A stretch of 64,000 nucleotides of DNA, taken from assembly GCF_004193775.1 (NCBI RefSeq), contig NC_041021.1, positions 17,996,583 through 18,060,582 of the forward strand, written 5' to 3'. This DNA is from Glycine soja (taxonomy: Eukaryota; Streptophyta; Magnoliopsida; Fabales; Fabaceae). Position numbers and translations under genes: made by a program. The notes under the pieces were generated by a model that saw only the letters and a list, made by a program, of their open reading frames with translations, was not told the DNA's origin and made no database searches. Shown here in pieces: positions 1 through 12,080 of this stretch (its first letter is position 1; the number at the start of each line of letters is the position of its first letter).

Positions 1-1990
1 TCATTGCCCCTGTGTAGGGCTCTGAGGTATTCATCGTTGTTTTGTTTTCACAACCTTGTAGCAAGGAAGAATGAAAGAGGCGGTTGATTCTCGTAAAAAG
101 AATTTTTCAAAGATGAGAAATAGTTGAAGGACTTTTTTCTGTCGATGGGTTAAGTCAAATGACTCCTATTCTTGATAACTAACTTCTCTCTAAAAACGAC
201 AAACTTTCTGGAATGGTAAAATGAGGTCACATGAACGTCTATATTTTTACTTGTCGTTTACGGCACCCTTACTGAATGTGTAGCACGAGTAATTTCTGAT
301 TGAACGGTCTTGGAAGTCCAAACTCAGAAGTGCAAGTGGCTTGAGCTAACAAACCAACGGCTTGCACCCACATTCCAGTGGAAGCAAAGATGTAATTACG
401 AAAGGATGAGGAACAAACATGTCAAATTTATCCATTTTCTTTAGCATTGTAACTGTGGTTTATAATAATGGCATAAACTTGAAAAATCTGATGAGTCATT
501 AGAGACATCTAACAACAGCTTTCAAAATTGCCCCATGTGTGGTGTCTCTTGTCAATGTTAGGATTCACAAGCGATTCTCCTCAAATTTCAGCCAGCCTGC
601 ATCAATTAGACCTTGCACCTTATGCTTCAGGGCCCTACAATGCTCAATGGAATGCCCCAGGGCTCCTCCATGATAAGCACATGTTGCGTTTGAGTCGTAT
701 CCTCGGAGAAATGGAGGTTGATGAACCTTGGCTAGCGTTATGGCTACCATTGCATTATCAAGTAGATAAGGGAGCAAGTTAGCATAGGACACCAGAATTG
801 GGGTGAATTCTATAGGCTTTTTGCTGCAAAATTCATTTCTTGGTTGGTGTTTTGGTTTGTGCTAAAGGTGGTGTTTAGCATTGGTTGTGTGGTAGGTGGG
901 TTTTGGGGCGGATTTAGGGATGGCCTTTGTGGATAACTGGGTGGTGGGTAAGGAGGGTTGTTATTGGCTGAGTAATGACATTGTTGGGTTAGTGGGAAAC
1001 TTGGCCGTATAGGATATGGGTTTCTCCCTCATTCTCACCCTCTTCATTTGCCCCAGTTTTTGCATTTATCAAAGCATGATGATCATATTTGCCTCTTTTC
1101 AGACCTACTTCGATCATTTCGCCAGCGAAGACCAAATCCGGAAAGCTTGAAGGTATTTAACCCACCATTTTTCATAATAGAACACTGGTAATGTGTCTAC
1201 TATCATTGTTATCATTTCATTCTCCGTCATTAAGGGAACCACTTGGGCTACCAGATCCCTCCACCTTTAGGCGTATTCTTTGAAAGATTCGTGCCCCGTC
1301 TTGCATATGCTCTGTAGTTGCATCCTATCCGGAGCCATATCAGAATTATACTGATACTGCCTAACGAAGGCAACCATTAGGTCCTTCCAAGAATGGACTC
1401 GGTAAGGTTCCAAGTTAATATACCAGGTGACAGCTGCCCCAGTAAGACTTTCTTGGAAGAAATGTATCAGTAGTTTCCCATCTTTTGCGTATGCCCCCAT
1501 CTTCCGACAATACATCTTTAGATGGTTCTCGGGGCAAGTAATCCCCTTGTACTTGTCAAAGTACGGCACCTTGAACTTGGGAATGACCATGTTTGGGTAC
1601 TACGAACAACTCTTCTACGTCAGCAAAGGCATAACCTCCGCTTCCTTCAACGACCTTTAGCCTTTCCTCTATATGATCCAACTTTCCCATTTTTGCCATG
1701 TGGAATGCAAGGGGTGTGGTTGTGGGTGACTCTGAGGGCCCTCCAAAGTGTTTTGCAGGGGTATACCACCAACTGCTTGCCCTTCAGTGGCATATCCGAG
1801 GCAAGGCTTGAAGTTGGCTAGATTGTGGTGGGGAATTTCATGTGTCTCCCCCATGCTTTGAGAGACATGTGCATGATCAGTTTGAGGTTGCCGACTTTCA
1901 ATGAGTATGGGAGTGGAGTTATTGACATCCTCACTGGGAGTATATGCCACATTGGCTGGTGTATAGTTGGGAGGCAAGTCATATGGTGGG
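1..1990 (-). pseudogene. O5 gag pseudogene, distal part (Ogre-like Ty3/gypsy)
   Basis: Reading the minus strand, this is the gag of an Ogre-like element. The Retrotrans_gag core lies at about 1590-1267 (FDKYKGITCPENHLKMYCRK, then a WKDLMVAF stretch). A knuckle-like segment follows at about 700-600 (CAYHGGALGHSIEHC), then LIDAGWLKFEE. In the family this protein packages element RNA into virus-like particles. The frame is broken into at least three pieces by stops and shifts, so it is a pseudogene. It mirrors the O3 copy on the plus strand at about 10640-12710. It runs off the left edge of the window. It is cut at 1990 by O4, and its N-terminal part resumes at 20981-20707. Family assignment is from memory of legume Ogre-type proteins. 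Confidence 0.8.
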
Positions 1991-3726
1991 TGTCGCAACC
2001 TACCTTTCGGCGGGAGGGCGACGCGGGGCTCACGGGTACATCTTCCAAGGAAGGAAAATGCGCGGAGTCGCCACCAACGTCTATTCGAGGAAAACGTCAG
2101 AAAAACCATAAAAGGGGTGATCTGCGAACTTTAAGTGTGAAAGGTTCGGGAGTTGTATTTATGCACGGGGAAGGTATTAGCACCACACGCGTCCGTCACA
2201 AAGGACGACAGCTTTTAATCAAGTGTGCAAATATGACTTTAATTTTTTTTATCTTCCCTTTTTTATGCTTTTTTATGTCTTTTATGCCTTTTATATTTTT
2301 TATCTTTTTGTGGTCGACAAGGGGTGTTTCCCTTGCTCCTACGTATTCCTCAATTGCGATAAGGAAATCAGACCTACGTAGTTCTTTCAGAACTAAACGT
2401 TGGTTAATTTGTTTTTATCTTTTTTTGTGAGATATATTTTGATTGAATTAAAGGTCATTTAAGGCGTTGGACCATTAAACGATCTTTGAATTCTTTTGAA
2501 ATGAGAGAAAACATTAAGGCATTGGACCATTAATGATCTCTTGGTTTTATTGAAAGAGGTGACAAAGCTATGTGTTGATTTTAGGCTATTAAAATCCACG
2601 TTTAACCAAAAAAAAGCGAAAAGGACCATTTCAAGGCATTGAACCTTTAAAAATGGTTTTTAGGTGATGACAAAAGCTTGATTTATGAATTGATTTTAGC
2701 CTTAGTTTTACTTTGGTTATTAGTCAATTCGATTAAGAAAGAAAATCCCAAAGAAAAAAATGTCCGATTGATTTTTTTGATTATTTTATTTAAAGATATT
2801 TTTTTTATTATTATATTATTATTTTGCCTCTTTTTTGTTTTAAACGTGGTTACGGCGTGAAAGATTGGTCGGATTTTATTCTAACAGAAATTAAAAGATG
2901 TTACAACTCAAATGATCGGTGGAAATTTATTTTATTTTTGAGTAGGCAAGAAAATGACTTAAATAAATGACTAAAGCACGTCAAAAGGGGGTACGAAAAG
3001 CAAACGAAATAAAAATAAAAGCACGCGGAAGACCGAAGAACTTACCGGTTGAAAGGTTCGATTTCGGGAACTTACCGGTTAAAGACCGAAGAATGACGAA
3101 GAACGAACGAAGAACGATGAAGAACGGTGGAAAATCTTCACGAAATCGCCCATGAAAACATCTCGGAAGCGTTACAGAAGCGCCTCGGCTTGGATTTTCT
3201 TCACGGAAACAATTTTTCTCACTAATTTTAAGTGAATCTCAGATACCAGGAGGGATGAACGAATTTGTTCTGCCCTCCTTCCCCTATTTATAGGGGAAAA
3301 GAGGGAGGTGGTTGCCGCCCAACTCACCCAGGCGAGCTGCGTTCCAACCGCCTTCTGTTGGAACATCCTAGAAGGCCCAAGTGGGCCTGATTGCTATTTG
3401 CACACCCCTATTTACTAAATCCACCCCCTCTGCCCTTTTTTGCTGATTCTTTTTCCGTAACGTTACGGAACTTTATGAATTACATAACAATACTTGTTTT
3501 CTTTCCGTAATGTCACAAAACCTTACGGATTACGCAATCGTTCCCTCTTTGGCTTTTGGAATGTTACGAAGCTTTCCGGATTGCGCATTGACGCTTCCTT
3601 TCGACTCCCGACATGTAGCGGAACTTCAAGGATTGCCTTACGATGGGTGTGAAGTATCTCGAAGTGGTCAAGCGAAGGTCGCATCCCAACAAACAGATGG
3701 TCCCCAAACGAAATTAGGGTATGACA
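1991..3726 (-). repeat. O4 3' LTR (O-LTR, minus)
   Basis: On the plus strand it begins TGTCGCAACC and ends GGTATGACA, the reverse of the canonical TGTCATACCC...GTTGCGACA. Reading minus, it contains the U3 block rich in CCGTAACGTTACGG-like palindromes (about 3700-3440), a TATA box, a run of repeated 'GGCGTTGGACC' motifs (about 2660-2440) and the paired TACGTAGG motif (near 2375 and 2340). ORFs calculated inside it, including one of 201 codons, are LTR noise. The polypurine tract is immediately upstream in element sense (3727-3736). Confidence 0.88.
3285..3292 (-). promoter_or_regulatory. TATA box of the O4 3' LTR
   Basis: TATTTATA on the plus strand reads TATAAATA on the minus strand, inside CCCCTATTTATAGGGG. 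The same motif occupies the same LTR position in the other O-LTRs (5983-5990, 9718-9725, 20252-20259, 33730-33737, 37719-37726, 56649-56656). In the 3' LTR of O2 (47350-47357) it has become TATAAATC. A degenerate GC-rich palindrome precedes it in element sense. The start site is inferred to lie about 25-35 bp downstream. Confidence 0.7.
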
Positions 3727-4128
3727 GTTGCCCCTCTTTACTTGTCTTTTATTGGAGATAAAAGCGAAGTAAAGATAAGACACTAATTTCGTTCGAGCGG
3801 AACATCATTCGACCGGTCAATATCCCCGCCAGCGGAACCTGTCGTTTAGTAAGAAAAGAAAAGGCATCAGAAGCGTCAATAAACTTCAGTGTTTTGAAAA
3901 CGACAAAGTTGGACAACCACGACACTTCCTTTGCCATTGCACCCAATCGTCTCTGACCAGCAGAGAAGAATTCCGCGCGTCGCTGGACATGAATGTTTCC
4001 GGACGACGAGAGTGAAAAAAACCTACAAAAATTTTGAAAATGATCAGCACCGAACGACCAATATCATCCTGATACTGCCGAATTCGTGCATCTCAGTTGA
4101 CAATAGGCGCGGATGACCATAAGGTATC
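3727..4128 (-). mobile_element. O4 internal 3' remnant with polypurine tract
   Basis: Reading minus, this is the last 402 bp of the O4 interior, ending in GAGGGGCAAC directly before the LTR. It matches in antiparallel the end of O2 (about 46720-46914), including the CGAACGAAATTAGTGTCTTATC-like segment. No intact coding frame is visible. O3 inserted at 4129. The rightmost 93 bp (4036-4128) was later copied into the 573-bp triplication. Confidence 0.7.
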
Positions 4129-5754
4129 TGTCATACCCTAATTTCGCCCGGGGACTATTGTTTGTTGGGATGCGACCCGCGTTTGACCACATCGAGGTAC
4201 TTGGCACCCATCGTTAGGCAATCCGTGAAGTTCCGTGACATGTCGGAAATCAAAAGAAAGCATTGATGCACAATTCGTGAGGTTCCGTGACGTTTCGGAA
4301 GCCAAAAAAGGGATGATTACGTAATCCGTGACGTTCCTAAAGTTCCGTAACGTTACGGAGAAAGAATCACCAAAAAAAAGCAAAAGGGGGTGTATTTAGT
4401 AAAATGGGGGTGCAATTAGTAATTTTCGAATCTTGCCCTTCTTGAGGTTTTTGGGCAATTTCTTGCTTAAGGTGGAAGCAACCTAGCTCGCCTGCGCGAG
4501 CGTGGTGGCAACCACCTCCCCCGTGTTGTTAAAAAATTGGCTTCTGGGACACCCGTAATGCTTCCGTAAAATTCCCATAACCCTAAATAAGCATATTTCA
4601 CTAATTTCGAAAATGATCAGCACCGAACGACCAATATCATCCTGATACTGCCGAATTCGTGCATCTCAGTTGACAATAGGCGCGGATGACCATAAGGTAT
4701 CTGTCATACCCTAATTTCGCCCGGGGACTATTGTTTGTTGGGATGCGACCCGCGTTTGACCACATCGAGGTACTTGGCACCCATCGTTAGGCAATCCGTG
4801 AAGTTCCGTGACATGTCGGAAATCAAAAGAAAGCATTGATGCACAATTCGTGAGGTTCCGTGACGTTTCGGAAGCCAAAAAAGGGATGATTACGTAATCC
4901 GTGACGTTCCTAAAGTTCCGTAACGTTACGGAGAAAGAATCACCAAAAAAAAGCAAAAGGGGGTGTATTTAGTAAAATGGGGGTGCAATTAGTAATTTTC
5001 GAATCTTGCCCTTCTTGAGGTTTTTGGGCAATTTCTTGCTTAAGGTGGAAGCAACCTAGCTCGCCTGCGCGAGCGTGGTGGCAACCACCTCCCCCGTGTT
5101 GTTAAAAAATTGGCTTCCGGGACACCCGTAATGCTTCCGTAAAATTCCCATAACCCTAAATAAGCATATTTCACTAATTTCGAAAATGATCAGCACCGAA
5201 CGACCAATATCATCCTGATACTGCCGAATTCGTGCATCTCAGTTGACAATAGGCGCGGATGACCATAAGGTATCTGTCATACCCTAATTTCGCCCGGGGA
5301 CTATTGTTTGTTGGGATGCGACCCGCGTTTGACCACATCGAGGTACTTGGCACCCATCGTTAGGCAATCCGTGAAGTTCCGTGACATGTCGGAAATCAAA
5401 AGAAAGCATTGATGCACAATTCGTGAGGTTCCGTGACGTTTCGGAAGCCAAAAAAGGGATGATTACGTAATCCGTGACGTTCCTAAAGTTCCGTAACGTT
5501 ACGGAGAAAGAATCACCAAAAAAAAGCAAAAGGGGGTGTATTTAGTAAAATGGGGGTGCAATTAGTAATTTTCGAATCTTGCCCTTCTTGAGGTTTTTGG
5601 GCAATTTCTTGCTTAAGGTGGAAGCAACCTAGCTCGCCTGCGCGAGCGTGGTGGCAACCACCTCCCCCGTGTTGTTAAAAAATTGGCTTCCGGGACACCC
5701 GTAATGCTTCCGTAAAATTCCCATAACCCTAAATAAGCATATTTCACTTAATAT
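4036..5754 (+). repeat. 573-bp tandem triplication across the O4/O3 junction
   Basis: Three head-to-tail units start at 4036, 4609 and 5182. Each joins about 93 bp of O4 interior to about 480 bp of O3 LTR, so the duplication happened after O3 inserted. The units are almost identical. I noted only one internal substitution (T in the first copy and C in the others, in GGCTTCTGGGAC near 4546). The last unit runs out into normal LTR at about 5750. This points to a very recent event. Confidence 0.9.
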
Positions 5755-7083
5755 GGGTGATAAGGAAGAGAAAAAAAGAAGAAAATCAAATCCTATAGGC
5801 TTCCGTAACTTTTACGTAAATTATGAAAGAAGGGGGTGAACTTATCAAAAATGGGGGTGCAAATAGCAGTTTTGAAATTTTGAAATTGGTTTTCGAGAGT
5901 ATTTTCGAAGCTGGATTGCTTCTGGAGGAAGCAACCTAGCTCGCCTGGGCGAGCTAGGCGGCAACCTCCTCCCCCTTTTTCCTATAAATAGGTTGTAGGG
6001 GGCTGTTCTAAGGGTCCCGAATCCCCCTGGTGATGTATTTCAGCTGTTTTGGGTGAAAATAATTGTTTCCGTGAAGAAACTCCAAGTCGAGGTGCTTCTG
6101 TAACGCTTCCGAGATGTTTCCGTATGCAAATCCGTGAAGGTTTTCCTCCATTATTCACCGTTCTTCATCCGTTGTTCGTTCTTCAACGGGTAAGTTTCCA
6201 AATCCGAGACTTTTAATTCATTTCTTGTTTCTTGGCTTTCATTTTTATTTCGTTCAATTTTGGTTTCTTTTCTTCCGTTGTTAACGAGCTTTAACCGATC
6301 GTTTAAACCGTTTTCTTGCCTAATCAAAAAATAAAATAAATTTCCACCGATCATTTGAATTGTAATATCCGTTAATTTCTATTAAAATGAAATCCGATCG
6401 TTCGGTCATGCCGTAACCACGTTGGAAACCAAAAAGAGGTAAAATAATAATATAATAATCAAAAAATATCTTTTAGTAAAATAAACCAAAAAAAGCAATC
6501 GGACGTTTCTCTTTGGGATTTCTCTTTCTTAATTGAATTGCCTAATAACTAAAGTGAAACTAAAGCTAAAATCAACTCACAAAGTCAAGCTCGTCCGCAA
6601 AAAATCACTAAAAAGGATTTTAAGGTTCAATACCTCAGTTTTTTTTTTCTCACCAAGTAAAAATGGGTCATTTTAAGGTCCAACGCCTTAAAAGGACCTC
6701 CTTCCAAGTAAAAAGAATCGCTTGATTTGCCCTTAAGAAAGAACTACGTAGGTCTGATTTTCTCTTCGATGGAGGGTACGTAGGAGCAAGAGCCCCGCTT
6801 TTGTCGACCTCAAAAATAAAAAGAAATAAAGTTTAGATACACAATTTTACACAATTCTAAAATTAAGGCTGTTGTCCTTTGGGACAAACGTGAGAGGTGC
6901 TAATACCTTCCTCAAACGTAAATACAACTCCCGAATCTAGAATATTCTTCATGACCGGTTTCCTTCGGTTTTTCCTATGTTTTCCACAAATAAATGTTGG
7001 TGGTGACTCCGCGCATTTTCCTCCTTTGGAAGACGCACCCGTGAGCCTCGCCTCACTTGCCCGCAAAAGGGTAGGTTGCGACA
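4129..7083 (+). repeat. O3 5' LTR with an internal triplication
   Basis: Starts TGTCATACCC and ends GTTGCGACA, followed by the primer site. It is 2955 bp long, but two extra copies of a 573-bp unit account for 1146 bp. That leaves about 1.81 kb, close to the other O-LTRs. The TATA box is at 5983-5990, with a 24-bp palindrome at 5935-5958. The paired TACGTAGG motif is near 6745-6812. Three predicted 81-codon reading frames inside the triplicated U3 are identical only because the DNA is triplicated. Confidence 0.85.
5935..5990 (+). promoter_or_regulatory. O3 LTR core promoter: palindrome plus TATA
   Basis: A 24-bp inverted repeat at 5935-5958 has arms of 11 bp (CCTAGCTCGCC and its complement) around TG. 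It lies 24 bp upstream of TATAAATA at 5983-5990. The same arrangement recurs in the other O-LTRs. The promoter role is inferred from position and the TATA box. Confidence 0.65.
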
Positions 7084-7085
7084 GT

Positions 7086-7104
7086 TGGCGACTCCACTGG
7101 GGAC
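7086..7104 (+). other. O3 primer binding site (tRNA-Arg type)
   Basis: TGGCGACTCCACTGGGGAC starts 2 bp after the 5' LTR end. Its reverse complement ends ...GGAGTCGCCA, which fits a plant tRNA-Arg 3' end as I remember it. Ogre elements are known to prime from tRNA-Arg. O2 carries the same site with one difference at 38912-38930. Confidence 0.75.
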
Positions 7105-8582
7105 TGTTTTTGTGAGTTAGGCCTATTTTAGGAAATTGTGAAACATTGTGTGTGCATTTTTTGTATTGTGTAAATATAATAAATGTTGTCTCTTCCACAT
7201 TTTTACACTGCATTCTAAGCACCCATGGGTTTGAGTAAAAAAGGGGCCCTATACCTGGGTCCATGGGAATTTAAGGAGTGGAGGTGAATCTATGGTCATG
7301 CTAGGTCTCCGACTTGCTTGATAATAGTGAAACCTCGTCTAGAGCTTTCTCTCTTTATAATGTGTTGTCGCTGGTATTCCATACCGCCGCAATATTATTA
7401 TCTTGAGTGATGATACCTCTAGAAAACAACCATGTGAGATATGGATCATTGGGAATAGTTATTAGAGACCCTTAGATATTATCCTATAGGTCCCTAAAAT
7501 AGGGGCATGAAGCGAACACGTTGCGTGCCTTTTAAACACTGTCATGCATATAACCTAAATGTCATGTACGCCTTTGTTGTATGATTATTTGAGGATATTG
7601 CCATGCTGTGTAAATTCCCCTGTTGCGCTTTTGCGCATCTGCATCATGTCGTCACACATGCGTTGTATGTGGGTCCCGTCTTTTGTCGCGGGAAGTCTGA
7701 AGATCCATATCGTCTTCTTAACTGCACACATGGGGCACTGCGACCCCAAATGCACAAGTAAGGAGAGATGATTTTCCGGGCTCTCGTGTCCGTAAATGCA
7801 TTCATATCATGCATTGCATAAACATCTCTTCAGCATCATAATGAACATATCGTTCCTGCATTTGTCCATTATCACATTCCAGCCTCACATTTTGCATGAG
7901 TCATTGCATCATCATGCATATGCGTTCAACATACTTTTTGTTCTACATGTTTGCTCATACATGATCCTTGTGTTTTCCTCTACAAAACAAAAACAAAAAA
8001 AAGGGAAGCATGAAAATTCATGATGCATTCTTAGTTGCATGTGTTAGGTACCATGAGCCAACCATGTTGGGATCATAAACCCATTTCTAAAATAAATACA
8101 AAACACAAACAACAAAAAAAATGATTGAGCATGGTACCTAATGCGTGGTAAACTAAGAAAGGATGTCTCTTCGGGCATCTCAATCTCATAATTACATTTT
8201 CCATGCATAGCATGCGTATTCCCGAGTCTTTCATTCCTATGAAATGTTGTTGAAGTATTGGCGATCAAAATTGCCATTCCCTAGGTTATGGGGTTGAACT
8301 AAGCTCGTGCTTTTACGAAAAGGTTCATCGAGTTAAGTTGAAGTATGGAAGTAACCATCTTGCAAAAATTGGGGCAAAAGATAGATCGTGTTACATCATT
8401 GCTTCGTCTACTGCCAAACATGTTTAGGATTGTTGATATCCTTGTTACTTCCAGTTTCACCTTGACAAAGATGTCATGGACCATGTTGAAAATCTAAATT
8501 GATTAAACCCCATGTCCTGCGTAAAAATTCGCAATACTTCAACTATGCATCATTCGCATACATCCATGTTCTTCATTGGTTG
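7105..8582 (+). mobile_element. O3 leader, first part (noncoding)
   Basis: This is the 5' untranslated leader between primer site and gag. It shares blocks with the O2 leader (38931-39650) and, in antiparallel, with the O5 leader (22435-20982). One shared block is the CTAGGTCTCC...CCTCGTCTAGAG segment. It has no long reading frame in the element sense. It is interrupted at 8582 by a solo O-LTR and continues at 10224. Confidence 0.7.
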
Positions 8583-10223
8583 TGTCACAACCTACCCTTC
8601 GGCGGGAGGGCGACGCGAGACTCACGGGATGCGTGTTCCATGAAAGGAATACGCGCGGAGTCGCCACCAACGTTTATTTGAGGAAAACGTCGGAAAAACC
8701 GGAAAAGACGCGATCTACGAACTTTTAAGTGAAAGGTTCGGGAGTTGTATTTACACACGGGGAAGGTATTAGCACCCCACACGTCCGTCCCAAGGGACGG
8801 CAGCCTTTAATCGAATGTGCAAACATGACTTTGATTTTTACGTTCCCTTTTATGTCCTTATATCCTTTATACCCTTTTTATATTTTTCCTTTTTTGTGGT
8901 CGACAAGGGTGTTTCCCTTTGCTCCTATGTATTCCTCAATTTGGGATGAGAAAATCAGACCTACGTAGTTCTTTCTTATCAAGTGATTCTTTTTTACTTA
9001 AGAGGTGATCATTTTAAGGCATTGGACCTTGAAAATGATCCATTTTACTTAGTGATAAATTGAAATGACAAACTTCAAAAGCCTATTTTTTATGGACGAG
9101 CTTGACTAGGCGAGTTGATTTTAGCCTTAGTTTCACTTTAGTTATTAATCAATTCGATTAAGAATGAGAAATCCCAAAGAGAAAACGTCCGATTGATTTT
9201 CCGCTTTATTTTGCTAAAAGATTTTTTTGATTATTATATTATTTTTTACCTCTTTTTTTTTATTTCCAACGTGGTTACGGCACGACCGAACGGTCGGAAT
9301 TTATTTTAACCGAAGTTAACGGATAATACAATTCAAACGTTCGGTGGAAATTTATTTTATTTTTAAGTTAAGCGATAGATGACTTAAGTAAAATGGCTTA
9401 AGCACGTCAAGAGGGGGTATAAAAAGTAAACAAAACGAGAATAAAAATGCACGAAACACAATGTGGACCACTACGGGTACATAGAATGAATCGAAAAGCT
9501 TGGTTCGAGGTACTTACCCGTTGAAGATCGAAGAACGATGAAGAACGAATGAAGAACGGTCGAAAACCTTCGCGAAATTCCTCACAGAAAACGTTACGGA
9601 AACGTTTCGGAAGCGCCTCGGCTTAGATTTTCTTCACGGAAACAATTTTTCCAAGCAAATTCGAAAGAGAGAGAAGTGCCTAAGGGGCTGACCCCTTTTC
9701 TTCTTCACTTCCTCCCCTATTTATAGCAAAATAGGGGAGGTGCTTGCCGCCCAGCTCGCCCAGGCGAGCCAGGTTGCTTCCTCTAGAAGCAACAGCCTTC
9801 TGGAGGAATATTCTGGAGGGCCCAAGTGGGCCTGGGTGCTATTTGCACCCCCATTTTTACTAAGTACACCCCCCTCTGCTTTTTTTTGGTGATTCTTTTT
9901 TCGTAACGTTACGGAAACTTACAAATTTCGTAACGATACTTGTTTTCTTTCCGTAATGTTATGGAACCTTGCGGATTACATAATCATCCCCTTTTTGACT
10001 TACGGAATGTTACGGAACCTCACTTAATTAAGCAACGATGCTTCCATTTGATTTCCGGTGTGTCACGGAAACTTACGGATTGTGCATCAATATTTTTTTG
10101 GTTTTCCGGCATGTCCTGGAATTTCACAAATTGCCTAATGATGGGTGCCAAGCACCTTGCAAGGACCAAAGAAAAGTCGCATGTCATCAAGCAAAGGTCC
10201 CCGGACGAAATTAGGGTATGACA
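8583..10223 (-). mobile_element. Solo O-LTR in the O3 leader
   Basis: It starts TGTCACAACC and ends GGTATGACA on the plus strand, 1641 bp. A perfect 5-bp target duplication, GGTTG, lies at 8578-8582 and 10224-10228. The leader resumes without loss. No internal sequence remains, so this is a solo LTR formed by LTR-LTR recombination. A minus-strand TATA box is at 9718-9725. Confidence 0.92.
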
Positions 10224-10348
10224 GGTTGCATTGCTCATTGCATTCTTTTCTTGAAAAAGAAAAAAAAAACGAACTTAATCATTGTTATAAAAAAGAAAAA
10301 AAACATGCTTTACGGTGCCCTTACCGAACCTGTGCTAGAGCTAGAGTA
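10224..10348 (+). mobile_element. O3 leader, second part
   Basis: This 125-bp stretch follows the solo LTR, starting with the second copy of GGTTG, and runs to the gag ATG at 10349. It matches the O5 leader next to its gag start in antiparallel (about 21080-20982). It is noncoding and A-rich. Confidence 0.65.
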
Positions 10349-12080
10349 ATGGGTGAAGTAGAGGAGGTACAAGAGAAGATGAAGGCCAACATGGAGGCCA
10401 TGAAAGAGCAAATGGCCACGATGATGGAGGCCATGATAATCATGAAGAAGATAATGGAAGCCAATGTGGTTGCAGTTGTCGCTACCAGCACTATTGCTAA
10501 GGTGAACCCGATGCCCACATCTGGCCTTAACCAAATGAATAATCCAACCTCAGATATGGTGGGCAAAGATTTGGGAAGTACGGACGACCCCATGATGGGC
10601 AAATTCAAAACGAGCACGCCTTCCCGCCATATGGCTTGCCTCCCAACTATACGCCACCCAATGTGGCGTACACTTCCAATGAGAATGTCAATAACTCCAC
10701 TCCTATACCCATTGAGAGCCAACAACCCCAAACTGATCATGCACATGTCTCTTAAACCATGGGGGAGACAAATGAAATTCCCCACCACAATCTAGCCGAC
10801 TTCGAGCCTTACCTCGGATATGCCACTGAAGGGCAAGCAGTTGGTGGTATACCCCTGCAAAACACTTTGGAGGGCCCTCAGTATCACCCACAACTACACC
10901 TCTTGCATTCCACAACAAGTAAAAACCCTCATGCTATGGCAGAAATGGGAAAGTTGGATCATCTAGAGGAAAGGCTCAGGGCCATTGAAGGAGGTGAAGA
11001 TTATGCCTTTGCTAACCTAGAAGAATTGTTCCTAGTACCCAATATCATCACCCCTCCCAGGTTCAAGGTGTTGGACTTTGACAAGTACAAGGGGACTACT
11101 TGCCCCAAGAACCATCTAAAGATGTATTGTCGGAATGGGGGCATACGCAAAAGATGAGGAATTGCTTATACATTCCTTCCAAGAAAGTCTTACTGGGGTA
11201 GTTGTTACCTGGTACACTAACTTGGAACATTCCCGAGTCCATTCTTGGAAGGACCTAATGGTTGCCTTCGTTAGGCAGTGTTAGTATAATGGCTTCAGAT
11301 AGGATGCAACTACAAAACATGTGCAAAAAGGGGGAACAGATCTTTCAAAGAATACACCCAAAGATGGAGGGATCTGGCAGCCCAAGTGTTTCCCTCAATG
11401 ACGAAGAAAGAAATAATAACAATGATAGTAGACATATTACTAGTGTTCTATTATGGAAAATGGTGAGTTACACACCTTCAAGCTTTGCGGATTTGGTCTT
11501 CGCTGGCGAAATGATTGAAGTGGGTCTAAAAAGAGGAAAATATGATCATCATGCTTTGATAAATGCAAAAAAACTGGGGCAAATGAAGAGGGTGAGAATG
11601 AGGGAGAAACCCATGTTGTGACTGCCATTCCTATACGGCCAAGTTTCCCACCAACCCAACAATGTCATTACTCAGCCAATAACAACCCTTCTCCTTACCC
11701 ACCACCCAGTTATCCACAAAGGTCATCCCTAAATCAACCACAAAGCCTATCTACCACACTTCCAATCACGAACACCACCTTTAGCACGAACCAAAACACC
11801 AACCAAGGAAGGAATTTTGCAGTAAAAAGCCTGTAGAATTCACCCCAATTCGGGTGTCTTATGCTAACTTGCTCCCTTATCTACTTGATAATGCAATGGT
11901 AGCCATAACCCCTGCTAGGTTTCCTCAACCTCCATTTTTCCGAGGATACGACTCGAACGCAATGTATGCTTGTCATGGAGAAGCCCCGGGGCATTCCATT
12001 GAGCACTGTATGACCTCAAAGCGTAAGGTGCAAAGTCTAATTGATGCGGGCTGGCTGAAATTTGAGGAGAATCGCTTGTG
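10349..12080 (+). pseudogene. O3 gag pseudogene
   Basis: The start ATG (MGEVEEVQEKMKANM) matches the start of O5 gag on the other strand. The N-terminus is Met- and Glu-rich and probably coiled-coil. A proline-rich linker follows, then the Retrotrans_gag core at about 11060-11160 (FDKYKGTTCPKNHLKMYC) and 11170-11300. A knuckle-like segment is at about 11960-12010 (CHGEAPGHSIEHC), followed by LIDAGWLKFEENRL and a stop at 12079-12081. The reading moves between all three frames (breaks near 10760, 11150, 11280 and 11615-11850), so no full protein can be made. In the family Gag forms the particle. Confidence 0.82.

Noticed and set aside
1825..2430. 201-codon plus-strand ORF
   Set aside because: It runs from antisense gag into O-LTR sequence. 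Similar frames occur in other LTR copies at the same place, so it is LTR composition.
4138..5529. Three identical 81-codon minus-strand ORFs as a small gene family
   Set aside because: They are the antisense of the triplicated LTR U3 and are identical only because the DNA is triplicated.
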